Of a stretch of 64,000 nt of DNA, positions 33,256-42,359 are shown piece after piece. How positions within the stretch are numbered: the first letter of the stretch is position 1; every line of letters starts with the position of its first letter. This DNA comes from UBA7662 sp943369355 (GTDB taxonomy: Bacteria; Bacteroidota; Bacteroidia; UBA7662), in the NCBI GenBank assembly GCA_943369355.1, contig CALRMX020000002.1:310001-374000 (forward strand), written 5' to 3'. The translations under genes and the position numbers were made by a program. The notes beneath the pieces were generated by a model, which worked only from the letters and a program-made list of their open reading frames with translations, made no database searches and was not told the DNA's origin.

Positions 33256-33771
33256 ATGATGCGTCTCATTCTGCTTTTCTCCATTCTTTTTGCTGTGGCA
33301 TGCGAAGCTCAGCCCACAAAAAGTATCAAATCAAAAACCACAACCACTTCAACCATTGCAACTATGGTAAACGACACCATCGACCCCAAAACACTCACCA
33401 ATGAAGATTGGAAAAAACGACTTTCGCCGGAAGAATTTAGGGTGCTACGTGAACATGGAACGGAGCGGCCTTATACAGGCGAATACGACCAACATTGGGA
33501 AGCGGGAACCTACGTTTGCAAGGGTTGCGGAACCGAGCTTTTTACAAGCGACACCAAGTTTGATGCAGGTTGCGGCTGGCCAAGTTTTTACCAAGGCATA
33601 GACAAAACGAAAATTAAAGAAGTACTCGATCGTTCGTATGGCATGATTCGTACAGAAGTTCGTTGTGCTAAATGCGATGGGCATCTTGGACACGTTTTCG
33701 ACGATGGCCCTAATCCAACAGGATTGCGGTATTGTATCAACTCGGTAAGCCTAGGGTTCAAGAAAAAATAG
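33256..33771 (+). CDS. msrB: Peptide methionine-(R)-S-oxide reductase MsrB, exported
   Basis: The 171-residue protein has a lipoprotein-like signal (LFAVACE lipobox, Cys about residue 16) and a MsrB domain. Zinc-binding pairs CKGCG and CAKCD are present, along with GWPSFYQGI and the catalytic RYCINSVSL. It repairs methionine-R-sulfoxide in proteins; the signal implies envelope proteins as substrates. The second ATG at 33259 would serve equally well as start. Confidence 0.93.
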   Translation: MMRLILLFSILFAVACEAQPTKSIKSKTTTTSTIATMVNDTIDPKTLTNEDWKKRLSPEEFRVLREHGTERPYTGEYDQHWEAGTYVCKGCGTELFTSDTKFDAGCGWPSFYQGIDKTKIKEVLDRSYGMIRTEVRCAKCDGHLGHVFDDGPNPTGLRYCINSVSLGFKKK

Positions 33772-33792
33772 TAAGCGAATGCTGATATGTGG

Positions 33793-33823
33793 AAAGGGCC
33801 AAAAGGTCCCTTTTACATTTTTT
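33793..33823 (+). terminator. Terminator after msrB
   Basis: The stem AAAGGG / CCCTTT with inner CC/GG pairs and an AAAA loop is followed by TTTTACATTTTTT. Confidence 0.6.
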
Positions 33824-33869
33824 AGCAAAACCTATTGGTTTACAATGGGTTAAGTTATAAAATCTCAAC

Positions 33870-34190
33870 ATGAAAACGTTACTAGCATTGGCTTTTGTGC
33901 TCGCCTTTAGTTCCATCTCGTACGGTCAAGATGTACCATTTTCTTTGATGAATAAAGGGTTGAAGTCAATACCCCTACACATCCCAGAAGTTATGAATCC
34001 AAATTTGTCGCCATACTCTCGAAGCGGGGTAACTCTCCCCGTAGGCAAGAAAGTTTACTGGTACCCTAAAAGAGGGAAAAAGGCCGAATTATTCACGGTT
34101 AGTTCCGAAATGCGCAATCAGCATCTGTCGGTCGACAGCATAATTGCCATCCGTAAAGCGGAGTTGAAGTCGGAAGCCGAAGAACAATAA
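33870..34190 (+). CDS. Small secreted hypothetical protein
   Basis: The 106-residue protein has a clear signal peptide (MKTLLALAFVLAFSSISYGQ, cleavage after YGQ). The mature part is polar with SLMNKGLKSIPLHIPEVMNPNLSP and a VYWYPKRGKK strand, then an acidic helical tail. No family is named with confidence, though similar short proteins occur in Bacteroidota. It is convergent with the response-regulator operon. Confidence 0.7.
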   Translation: MKTLLALAFVLAFSSISYGQDVPFSLMNKGLKSIPLHIPEVMNPNLSPYSRSGVTLPVGKKVYWYPKRGKKAELFTVSSEMRNQHLSVDSIIAIRKAELKSEAEEQ

Positions 34191-34210
34191 GGCACAACTC
34201 AGTCACGGGG

Positions 34211-34846
34211 TTAATTCAATAAGCCGTGTTCGGTGGCAAATTTTACAAGCCCCGCGGTATTTTTAACTTCAAGTTTCCGCAATAGATTTTTACGGTGTGT
34301 CATCACCGTATGTTCCGATATAAATAGCTGATCGGCAATTTCACGGGTGGTCAGCTCATCGGCAATACACCTGATTATGTCGACCTCTCGTTTGGTGAGA
34401 GCGTATTTGCGAAGAAACTCATCTGTGAAAAATTGGCTGGTGGTTTGGGCCGTAGGTTTATCTTCAAAATAAACGGTTTGACCAGCCATGATTAAACGAA
34501 TAGCATTGGATAATACCTCACTACTTGTGTTCTTGAGCAGGTAGCCATGTGCTCCGAGTCGTTGCACTTCTTTTTTAAATTCGTTTTGCTCGTAATTGCT
34601 CAATACTAATACGCGAAGCTGAGGGTAATGGGTTCTTAAATCGTGTAAAGTATCCAACCCATTGAGCTCTGGCATATTCAAGTCGAGGGTTACCAGCTCA
34701 GAGGGCGTGGTTGCGAGTAGGGTCAATAACTCTTTTCCCGTGGTGGCCGTCCCCATAAGTTCAATTCCCGGTTGTTGTTTCAAAAGACTACTTAAGCCTT
34801 CCAAAAAAAGCACGTGGTCGTCGGCAAGAATAACGCGAATGGCCAT
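34211..34846 (-). CDS. NarL-family response regulator
   Basis: The 211-residue protein has a receiver domain (ADDHV pocket, phospho-Asp in VTLDLNMPE about residue 55, Lys in YLLKNTSS) and a GerE HTH (about 148-208, ELTTREIADQLFISEHTVM). It follows the TPR histidine kinase gene by 8 bases on the same strand, so they form a two-component pair. It is similar in layout to the orphan regulator at 15144. Confidence 0.94.
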   Translation of the reverse strand: MAIRVILADDHVLFLEGLSSLLKQQPGIELMGTATTGKELLTLLATTPSELVTLDLNMPELNGLDTLHDLRTHYPQLRVLVLSNYEQNEFKKEVQRLGAHGYLLKNTSSEVLSNAIRLIMAGQTVYFEDKPTAQTTSQFFTDEFLRKYALTKREVDIIRCIADELTTREIADQLFISEHTVMTHRKNLLRKLEVKNTAGLVKFATEHGLLN

Positions 34847-34854
34847 TACTAAAA

Positions 34855-37116
34855 TTAACTATTCAGGTTGTGATTTGGTTTGGGAATTTCAAGCGTAATA
34901 CGAGCACCGTGACCGGGTCGGGAATCCACCGTTAATTTGCCCTTGAGTAAGTGCATCCGCGACTCAATAGTTCTTAGGCCTAAGCCGTCAGCACTGTTGT
35001 CGGCAGGTTCAAATCCACGACCGTTGTCTTCTACCATCAGCACCAGCTCGTCGTCGTGCTCCACAATTTCGATCAACACATTACGCGCTTCGGCATGTTT
35101 CAAAACGTTATTGCACAGCTCCAAAAGGATGCGGTAACAACTTAATTCCAATTGTTCGTTGAGAGCCGTATCCAGCCCAGTAATCAAAAGCTCGAAATGC
35201 ACTTTACCCGACTTGTTTAATTGATCAGTATATACTTCGAGTGCTTTTTTCAATCCAAATTTTCCGATGGCAGTAGGCATGAGTACATGGCTCAGGTTGC
35301 GTACATCGGTCGATACCTGATCGAGCATTTCTACAGCTTGCCGGAGCGAACCATGTGCTTTTTTGCTGGCACTACCCGATTCGGTATCGATACGTTCGAG
35401 TTGTAAGCGTAAGGCGGAGAGCATGGAGCCCACATCGTCGTGTAAACTTTCGGCGATTCGTTTTCTTTCGCCTTCTTGGCCTTTGACTAGGGCTTCAACT
35501 ACTTCGGCTTGCTTCCGTAACTCAGCCTCTTCCAACTCTAAAAGTCGAATTTGACGTTCCTTTTCGGCCAACACCTCCAATTGCCGCTTTCGTGCCCGGT
35601 ACCAAAAGGTAAAGGTGCCAAGTACAACGAGTACGGAGGTAAGGCCAAGTAAAAACAGATAGAATCTGAATTCATTTTGGCGCATTTCTGCGGCTTTACG
35701 CCTGTTTTCGGCATTTAAAATGGCCAGCTCAAGTTCTCGTTCTACGAGTAAAACAGAATCTTGAAAAGTAATGGCCGCTTGTGATTTCTGACGCACTTTG
35801 GGAGAAGCGATGTTCTTCTTGGCCTGATCCTGAGCGTATGCCTCCTCGGTTGTAGGGGCAATGGCTTTTATTTTTTTTCCTGATTTTCGAGCAAGATGTC
35901 GCTTCCAGGCATCTCGATATCGTTCGGGCCAGCCGTTGCCAAACTTTTTGGCCTGTTTTTCAAGGATCGCATATTCCGTTTCTGCGGCTTTGTACACCCC
36001 CTTTTCGCTGAAGTATTCGGCTACAAAAAGTCGGTCGGCCAGGGTATTGCCGCTTAGGTCATCGTTGCGTGATAGTCCGCGTTGCATGAGGTCGATACCG
36101 CGGCCTTTTTCGCCTAATTCATACAACAATCGCCCCTTAGTGACTTGTACGACCATTGTTGCATTACTTCTTCTTCCTGCAATTAATTCTTGTGCTTCAT
36201 TGATGTAGCCTAACCCCTCTTGAGGTTTGTTTAAATTTAGGTGAATACGTGCAAGGCGTACGAAAAGGGCAACCCGCTGCTGTATCGGTATACTTTCGGG
36301 CCCCATTTCAAGTGCTTTTTTGAGGTGAGGAATTGCGCGGGCATGCTCGCCCTGTCGTTCGAGCATGGCAGCTATATCAAGCAATATGTTGGTTTGTAGG
36401 ATTTGGTTTCCTAATCCAACAGCTTTTTGCAAAGCGTCATTATGTGCCCGAACAGCTTTGTCGTATTCGCCTAATTGTTGGAGTGCTCGTGCTTGTAAGA
36501 TTAATCCTTGAATTTCAACAGGTGTTGCTGATGCTTTTGCAGCAATACTTTGTACTACTTCGCCTAGCTCTAAGGCTTTCTCGTAATCTTTGTTGAAGTA
36601 CACGGCATTACCATAGCTCGAAAGGGCCGATGCCAACTCCAATTTGGTGGCTGTTTTTCGAAATTCTGGTAAAATCTCCTCGTATAATTCAACGGCTTTG
36701 GCATATTGCATCTCCCGCACCATCGCTTGAGCAATACGAATTTGAAGTCTCATGGGTTCTTTTTCTCCTGCAGATGCTGCCAATGGCAAAGCCTGTTTCA
36801 AATAGGTCAGGCTTTTGGGGCTATCGCGGAATAAAGTCGCCAACCGGGTGAGGAGATAGTATTGGTCGGCTATTTTTTTGGCTTCCTTGGCCCTGGCTAA
36901 AGCGTCGAGATAAAGTTTTTCGGCTCTCTTTTGGTCGTTTTTGAAGAATTCAACAGCCCTTTCGGTTGCCTGCAAACGTTTTTCGTAGCTGCTTTCCGGA
37001 TTCGCAAGTGTGGCCAGCGCGTCTTCGATGTAGGTCGAACCTTCGGGCTGTTGCGCGCCAACGGGGCCCGAAAGCCCCGCCAGCACAAACATAAAAACGA
37101 GCGTAATCCGGAACAT
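34855..37116 (-). CDS. TPR-repeat sensor histidine kinase
   Basis: The 753-residue protein has an N-terminal signal segment, about 400 residues of tetratricopeptide repeats (periplasmic), one membrane helix (about 480-500, FYLFLLGLTSVLVVLGTFTF), a short coiled coil, a HisKA_3 phospho-acceptor motif ERKRIAESLHDDVGSM and an HATPase domain with GRGFEPADNSADGLGLR. This is the common Bacteroidota kinase type that partners NarL regulators. It lies between a membrane cytochrome c gene (6 bases away) and its regulator. The signal sensed by the TPR part is unknown. Confidence 0.94.
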   Translation of the reverse strand: MFRITLVFMFVLAGLSGPVGAQQPEGSTYIEDALATLANPESSYEKRLQATERAVEFFKNDQKRAEKLYLDALARAKEAKKIADQYYLLTRLATLFRDSPKSLTYLKQALPLAASAGEKEPMRLQIRIAQAMVREMQYAKAVELYEEILPEFRKTATKLELASALSSYGNAVYFNKDYEKALELGEVVQSIAAKASATPVEIQGLILQARALQQLGEYDKAVRAHNDALQKAVGLGNQILQTNILLDIAAMLERQGEHARAIPHLKKALEMGPESIPIQQRVALFVRLARIHLNLNKPQEGLGYINEAQELIAGRRSNATMVVQVTKGRLLYELGEKGRGIDLMQRGLSRNDDLSGNTLADRLFVAEYFSEKGVYKAAETEYAILEKQAKKFGNGWPERYRDAWKRHLARKSGKKIKAIAPTTEEAYAQDQAKKNIASPKVRQKSQAAITFQDSVLLVERELELAILNAENRRKAAEMRQNEFRFYLFLLGLTSVLVVLGTFTFWYRARKRQLEVLAEKERQIRLLELEEAELRKQAEVVEALVKGQEGERKRIAESLHDDVGSMLSALRLQLERIDTESGSASKKAHGSLRQAVEMLDQVSTDVRNLSHVLMPTAIGKFGLKKALEVYTDQLNKSGKVHFELLITGLDTALNEQLELSCYRILLELCNNVLKHAEARNVLIEIVEHDDELVLMVEDNGRGFEPADNSADGLGLRTIESRMHLLKGKLTVDSRPGHGARITLEIPKPNHNLNS

Positions 37117-37122
37117 CCTGGC

Positions 37123-37818
37123 TTAGTGAGCTGCCGATGCGTCGCTTAATTCGGCTTTGATATAGGCTACAGTTGCCATAATTTCTTCCTCCGATAAAAT
37201 TTTACCAAAAGCAGGCATGGCATTTTTCCCGTAGGTAATACGCTCTAACATCTGATTTTTGTCGAGCATGCTGGCGGTTAGATCTTTAGCACCTGCTATG
37301 CCTAGTTTTCCGTCGTTACCGTGGCAGCGCATACAGTAGTTGATGTAAACAGCCTTGCCATGCGCCGTAATTGCATAGTTTTCGTCGGTAGGATTCCAGC
37401 TCGAGGCATCGTAGGTCACTCCTTCCTGGGCGAGCGCTTGGTAAAAGTCGGCCTTGTTCATCCGTGCACTTTTGGTTTCGGCAACGCCATAGCTATACAC
37501 AAGCAAAACGAAGCTGAGTAAGGCAAGCACTTTGTTTTTGCGCTTGAAACCAAGTACGGCCAAGGGAATAGATACAGCCACGGCAGCAACTTTTACCCAA
37601 AACCACATGCCGGCACTTATGCTTGGCGCTTGTGTAGCTAGATAGATACCCGTCAACAAAAAGAGTGTAGAAACCACCATTTCGGCGATTCTGGTCTTTT
37701 TGGTGAAACGGTCGAGAAGCTCGTTTTTGCCGAGGAGCAAAAGGCTAGTTTTTATCAAGTACAAGATGAGAAAAAGAGCAACCACCAAGGTGTGGGTGTG
37801 CAGCATGCCAGTGTACAT
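37123..37818 (-). CDS. Membrane-anchored c-type cytochrome (SirB2-like N-terminus)
   Basis: The 231-residue protein has four N-terminal membrane helices (about 8-110) resembling SirB2-like small membrane domains, then a periplasmic domain with a mono-heme site CMRCHGNDG and the axial-ligand Met in NAMPAFGKILSE. It would carry electrons in the periplasm next to the membrane. It lies 12 bases from the upstream hydrolase gene and 6 from the kinase gene, so the four genes form one cluster. Confidence 0.87.
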   Translation of the reverse strand: MYTGMLHTHTLVVALFLILYLIKTSLLLLGKNELLDRFTKKTRIAEMVVSTLFLLTGIYLATQAPSISAGMWFWVKVAAVAVSIPLAVLGFKRKNKVLALLSFVLLVYSYGVAETKSARMNKADFYQALAQEGVTYDASSWNPTDENYAITAHGKAVYINYCMRCHGNDGKLGIAGAKDLTASMLDKNQMLERITYGKNAMPAFGKILSEEEIMATVAYIKAELSDASAAH

Positions 37819-37830
37819 ATCGAAGTGAAT

Positions 37831-38628
37831 TTAGGTGTGTGTAAAGTTCATGAATTCCACTATACCCTCGGCAGTTGCCGAAGGATTTTCATAGCTCAAC
37901 ATATGTCCAGCACGGGCAATCCTTCGGAAATACGTTTGTGGTGCCAACGTTGCCATTTCAAATTGCAAAGCAACTGGAATTAGCGGGTCGTCGGCACCCA
38001 GCAGTAAGCCAAACGGCTTGTCCCAGCTAGCCAGCCATGTGCTGTGGTCGGAGCGCTCGCGCATGGCTGCAAGCTGCATCTGATGAGCACCCGGCAAAAA
38101 TTCAGCATTTAAGGCGCGTAACGCTTCGATGGCAGCGGTTTGTGACGGTAAATTTTGAGGGGCAAAAAGGCTGGGTAAAAAAGCAGTCAGAAAATGACTA
38201 CTTCCTTTTTCGTTGATCAGCGATATGGTTCGATTGCGCTGATTGCGCTTTTCGTCGTTATCGGCATACGGATGTGATGCACACAGGCATAGGGCTGTTA
38301 CGCGTTGCGGATATTGCCGGGCCATGCTTAAAGCAACATATCCGCCCATGCTGTGTCCGATAACGGTTGCCTCTTGTATTGCTGCTGTATCGAGCCAATG
38401 TACAACTACCTCGGCCATTTCGTCGATAGTCATGTTGGGATGAAAAGCACTCGCGCCCGAACCAGGCAAATCGGGCAGGACAAGTTTAAACTGATTGCCT
38501 AAATGCGGGAGAACACCTTGCCAAATGCGATGATCTTCGGTAAAACCGTGGAGCAATATCAAGGGTTTTTGGCCTTCTAAAAGCAGTGCTTGCTGCGACA
38601 GATTTTTAAAGCTGGTTTTTTTAAGCAT
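37831..38628 (-). CDS. Alpha/beta hydrolase
   Basis: The ATG at 38628 gives 265 residues. A longer frame runs 101 codons further upstream but overlaps the divergent amidohydrolase gene and is rejected. The fold is recognised from LILLHGFTEDHRIW, the nucleophile elbow GHSMGGYVALSMA and the C-terminal AGHMLSYENPSA. It is a proline-iminopeptidase/esterase-like member; the substrate is unknown. It heads the minus-strand cluster hydrolase, cytochrome, kinase, regulator; only 40 bases separate it from the divergent gene. Confidence 0.9.
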   Translation of the reverse strand: MLKKTSFKNLSQQALLLEGQKPLILLHGFTEDHRIWQGVLPHLGNQFKLVLPDLPGSGASAFHPNMTIDEMAEVVVHWLDTAAIQEATVIGHSMGGYVALSMARQYPQRVTALCLCASHPYADNDEKRNQRNRTISLINEKGSSHFLTAFLPSLFAPQNLPSQTAAIEALRALNAEFLPGAHQMQLAAMRERSDHSTWLASWDKPFGLLLGADDPLIPVALQFEMATLAPQTYFRRIARAGHMLSYENPSATAEGIVEFMNFTHT

Positions 38629-38668
38629 TTTTGTTAGCCCGCCATGGGTTTGTTTCAATAAACATACG

Positions 38669-41600
38669 ATGATTAACCGAATCGCGCTCTTGCTTTTAAT
38701 GCTGTTTGTAAGTCCCTTTTGTACACTTGCACAACCCCACTTCCCGGTAAATGGCGTCCGCGACGAGCGGCCGGGCACTTGGATGTTAACCAACGCAACG
38801 GTTGTCACTGCTCCGGGTGTACAACTCGAAGGTGCCTCGGTACAAATACGTGATGGAAAAATTGAAGCCGTTGGCAAGGGCTTGAAAGCGCCCAAAGGGT
38901 ACCGCATCCTCGATTTACAAGGGAAGTACATTTATGCTGCCGCGATAGAACTCAACAGCAGCTACGGACTTCCGAAAAAGGGGAGCTCACGGCGGAACGA
39001 TGGCCCACAACTTTCGCCTGCGCGCGATGGAGCTTATGGTGCCAACGACGCCATTAAAGCAGACCAACGCCCAGAAGCAGTCTTCCAACCCGACGAAAAG
39101 GCAGCTGCTTCGTTGCGAAAAGCGGGTTTCGGCGCTGTGGTAACGCACATTTCCGACGGCATTGCGCGCGGAACGGGGGTATTGGTCGCTGCCGGTGAAG
39201 GCTCCCCCAATGAACTATTGCTACGGGCATCACTCACAGCCCACTACAGCTTCAACAAGGGTAGCTCCACTCAAGATTATCCGTCTTCGCTCATGGGCAG
39301 CATCGCCCTATTGCGCCAAACCTATCTCGATGCGCGCTGGTATCAAGCCAACAAAGGCAAGCTGGGGCTGACCGACCTTGCCCTCGACGGCTGGTTGAGT
39401 GCGCAATCGCTTCCGCAGTTTTTTGAAGCTCCCAATAAGTACGACCTCTTGCGTGCCGATAAAATTGGAGATGAGTTTGGGGTTCAATACATTTTCAGAG
39501 CTAATGGCGAGGAATACCAATACCTCGATGCGGTAAAAGCAACCAAAGCCAGTTTGGTGGTTCCGGTGAATTTTCCTGGGGCGTTGGCGGTTGAAGACCC
39601 TTTAGATGCACGCAACGTATCGCTAAGCCAAATGAAACATTGGGAGCTTGCTCCAGGCAACCTTGCCGCCCTCGAAAAGGCAGGGGTACCCTTCGCCATC
39701 ACCCAAACGGGTGTTGAAAGTGCATCCGATTTTTGGTCAAATCTCCGACTAGCCATTGAATACGGTTTGAGTGAGAAAACAGCCTTGGCGGCGCTCACCA
39801 CGGTGCCAGCTCAGCTAAGCAAAAGCAGCGACCTCCTCGGTACCGTTGAAGTAGGTAAACTAGCCAACCTCCTAATCACCAGCGGGCCGCTGTTTGCCAA
39901 GGAAACGGAAATCTATGACAACTGGGTGAAAGGGGTACGTTATGTGGTGAATGAAATGCCCGAAGGACGCGATATTCGCGGCAATTTCACCGTGGAACTT
40001 GCTGGAGAGACGTACAAAATAAACATCAAAGGAAAAGCTGCCCGACCCGAAGGAGAGTTGCAGGTAGACGATAGCACCAAAGCGAAACTCAATCTAGACC
40101 AAGCCAATGGTTTTTGGAATATCTGGTTCGAGAGCAAAGGGAAATTAGAAAAGGGCATCTATCGTTTTACACTCTACAGCAAAGACCAAGATCTGGAAGG
40201 CCGGATGAGCAGCCCGAACGGGCAAGAAACGGCTACCCGGTGGGTGTATCAGCAAGCCATCAAGGTGGAAGAAAAGAAGGAAAAGGAACTTAAACCCACA
40301 GTTGTAGGTAAAGGATACGCTCCTTTTTCCGATTTAGGTTTTGATAGCGCTCCGGTGCGTGAAACGGTTATTTTTAGAAATGCAACGGTTTGGACGAGCG
40401 AAAAGGAAGGCATACTTACCGAAACCGACCTTGTGGTGAAAGACGGAAAAATTGTAGCCGTCGGCAAAAAATTAAATGCAGCAACCTACGGTAAAAATGT
40501 CCGTGAAGTTGACGCTACAGGCAAACACTTAACGGCAGGCATAATCGACGAACACTCGCACATTGCGATTAGCAGGGGCGTAAATGAAGGCACAAATAGC
40601 ATTACAGCTGAGGTGCGCATAGGCGATGTACTTAACCCCGACGATGTAAACATCTACCGACAGTTGGCGGGCGGGGTTACCAGCTCCCATCTGTTGCATG
40701 GTTCGGCCAACCCCATCGGCGGACAAACCCAGCTTATCAAGTTGCGGTGGGGAGTTAACGACCCCGAGAAGCTGAAGTTTGATGGCGCTCCTGGCTTTAT
40801 CAAGTTTGCCTTGGGCGAAAACGTTAAGCAGAGTAATTGGGGCGACCGACAAACCATCCGTTTTCCGCAAACCCGCATGGGTGTTGAGCAAGTGATGATG
40901 GACGGATTTGAACAAGCACGACGCTACGAAGCGGCTCTTAAGCTCAACCCAGCAGCCACCCGACGCGATCTGACGCTAGAAACCTTGAACGAAATCCGCA
41001 ATGGACAGCGTCATATCACGTGTCATAGTTATGTTCAAAGCGAAATAAACATGCTCATGAAGGTGGCCGATTCGGTTGGCTTTAAGGTGAACACCTTTAC
41101 CCACATTTTAGAGGGGTACAAAGTGGCCGACAAAATGAAAGCCCACGGCGCCAATGCTTCTACTTTTGCCGACTGGTGGGCGTACAAAATGGAAGTAAAC
41201 GACGCCATTCCACACAATGCCGGACTCATGCATCACGTAGGATTAAATGTTGCCATCAACTCCGACGATGCCGAAATGGCCAGGCGCTTGAACCAGGAAG
41301 CAGCCAAAGCAGTCATGTATACAGGCATAAGCGAAGAGGAGGCTTGGAAGATGGTTACCTTGAACGCTGCCAAAATGCTTCGCGTTGATAGTCGTGTTGG
41401 AAGCATCAAGGTAGGCAAAGATGCCGACCTAGTGTTATGGACTAATAATCCGCTTTCTGTTTCGAGCAAACCAGTGTACACCGTGGTTGACGGGATCATA
41501 TACTTTGATGCCGAAAAAGACGAACAGCGGCGCAAGCAGCTGGAAGTTGAACGTCAACGACTCATCGAAAAGATGGTTTTGGCGCGTAAGAATGGGTCGA

Positions 41601-41686
41601 AAACGGCAAAACCAAAATTAATGGTGGAGAGCTTCTGGCATTGTGATACCTTCGGTGAATTTGCCGATGAACATGTTCATCACTGA
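38669..41686 (+). CDS. Tandem amidohydrolase, N-terminal half degenerate
   Basis: The 1005-residue protein starts with a signal peptide (LLLLMLFVSPFCTLAQ). Two amidohydrolase-like modules follow. The N-terminal one (about 35-450) keeps the outer strands but replaces the entry HxH by ELNSSYG, so it lacks the metal ligands. The C-terminal one (about 575-990) has DEHSHI (about 626), His in HITCHSYV and ILEGYKV-preceding HI, and NSDD Asp, a complete imidazolonase-like site. It should be periplasmic. Large exported amidohydrolases like this are common in Bacteroidota; the substrate is unknown. Confidence 0.9.
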   Translation: MINRIALLLLMLFVSPFCTLAQPHFPVNGVRDERPGTWMLTNATVVTAPGVQLEGASVQIRDGKIEAVGKGLKAPKGYRILDLQGKYIYAAAIELNSSYGLPKKGSSRRNDGPQLSPARDGAYGANDAIKADQRPEAVFQPDEKAAASLRKAGFGAVVTHISDGIARGTGVLVAAGEGSPNELLLRASLTAHYSFNKGSSTQDYPSSLMGSIALLRQTYLDARWYQANKGKLGLTDLALDGWLSAQSLPQFFEAPNKYDLLRADKIGDEFGVQYIFRANGEEYQYLDAVKATKASLVVPVNFPGALAVEDPLDARNVSLSQMKHWELAPGNLAALEKAGVPFAITQTGVESASDFWSNLRLAIEYGLSEKTALAALTTVPAQLSKSSDLLGTVEVGKLANLLITSGPLFAKETEIYDNWVKGVRYVVNEMPEGRDIRGNFTVELAGETYKINIKGKAARPEGELQVDDSTKAKLNLDQANGFWNIWFESKGKLEKGIYRFTLYSKDQDLEGRMSSPNGQETATRWVYQQAIKVEEKKEKELKPTVVGKGYAPFSDLGFDSAPVRETVIFRNATVWTSEKEGILTETDLVVKDGKIVAVGKKLNAATYGKNVREVDATGKHLTAGIIDEHSHIAISRGVNEGTNSITAEVRIGDVLNPDDVNIYRQLAGGVTSSHLLHGSANPIGGQTQLIKLRWGVNDPEKLKFDGAPGFIKFALGENVKQSNWGDRQTIRFPQTRMGVEQVMMDGFEQARRYEAALKLNPAATRRDLTLETLNEIRNGQRHITCHSYVQSEINMLMKVADSVGFKVNTFTHILEGYKVADKMKAHGANASTFADWWAYKMEVNDAIPHNAGLMHHVGLNVAINSDDAEMARRLNQEAAKAVMYTGISEEEAWKMVTLNAAKMLRVDSRVGSIKVGKDADLVLWTNNPLSVSSKPVYTVVDGIIYFDAEKDEQRRKQLEVERQRLIEKMVLARKNGSKTAKPKLMVESFWHCDTFGEFADEHVHH

Positions 41687-41693
41687 TAAACAA

Positions 41694-41718
41694 AAGAGGC
41701 CAGTTTTGCTGGCCTCTT
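41694..41718. terminator. Bidirectional terminator between amidohydrolase and carbonic anhydrase
   Basis: The perfect 10-bp stem AAGAGGCCAG / CTGGCCTCTT has a 5-base loop, with T-rich sequence on either side (plus strand: CTTTTA; minus strand: TTGTTT). It serves the convergent genes. Confidence 0.85.
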
Positions 41719-41721
41719 CTT

Positions 41722-42357
41722 TTATAAGTTGTCGTAACGAAAAATGGGTTCAAGATCGTCTATTTCGTGCATCATAACATTCAAGTCGTGCACCCGACCG
41801 TTATCAAGGCCGTATACCCAACCATGAATTTTTAGCGAACGATTGAGCCAAGCTTTTTGAACAATACTGGTTTTGGCCAAATTGCGTACTTGCTCAACTA
41901 CGTTTAATTCTACCAAACGATTTGCACGAGCGCGCATATCTTCAATTTTCTCGAGCTCGGCGTGGTGTTTTTCGTACACTTCTTTGATGTTTCTGAGCCA
42001 TTTGTTCACCAGACCGGTATCGCTGTTGCCCATTGCTGCAAATACGCCTCCGCAGTTGTAGTGACCACATACAATTATGTGTTTTACGTGTAGCACATCT
42101 ACAGCGTATTGCAATACCGATAAAAAATTCAGGTCGGTATGCACAACCATATTGGCAATATTCCGGTGAACGAAAATCTCGCCAGGGTCGGTACCCGTAA
42201 TTTCGTTGGCAGGTACGCGACTGTCGGAACAACCCACCCACAAAAATTCGGGCTTTTGCTGGTTTGCAAGTCGTTTGAAATAATCAGGATCCATATCGAG
42301 GCGTTCTGCTGCCCAACGGGCATTGTTTTCGAGTAAACGTAAATAACTTTTTTCCAT
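41722..42357 (-). CDS. Beta-type carbonic anhydrase
   Basis: The 211-residue protein has the zinc site of beta carbonic anhydrases: Cys43-x-Asp45-x-Arg47 in GCSDSRVP, then His99 and Cys102 in CGHYNCGGV. It interconverts CO2 and bicarbonate in the cytoplasm. It starts 2 bases after the stop of a SulP transporter gene, suggesting a shared transcript and a joint role in bicarbonate supply. Confidence 0.95.
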   Translation of the reverse strand: MEKSYLRLLENNARWAAERLDMDPDYFKRLANQQKPEFLWVGCSDSRVPANEITGTDPGEIFVHRNIANMVVHTDLNFLSVLQYAVDVLHVKHIIVCGHYNCGGVFAAMGNSDTGLVNKWLRNIKEVYEKHHAELEKIEDMRARANRLVELNVVEQVRNLAKTSIVQKAWLNRSLKIHGWVYGLDNGRVHDLNVMMHEIDDLEPIFRYDNL

Positions 42358-42359
42358 GG

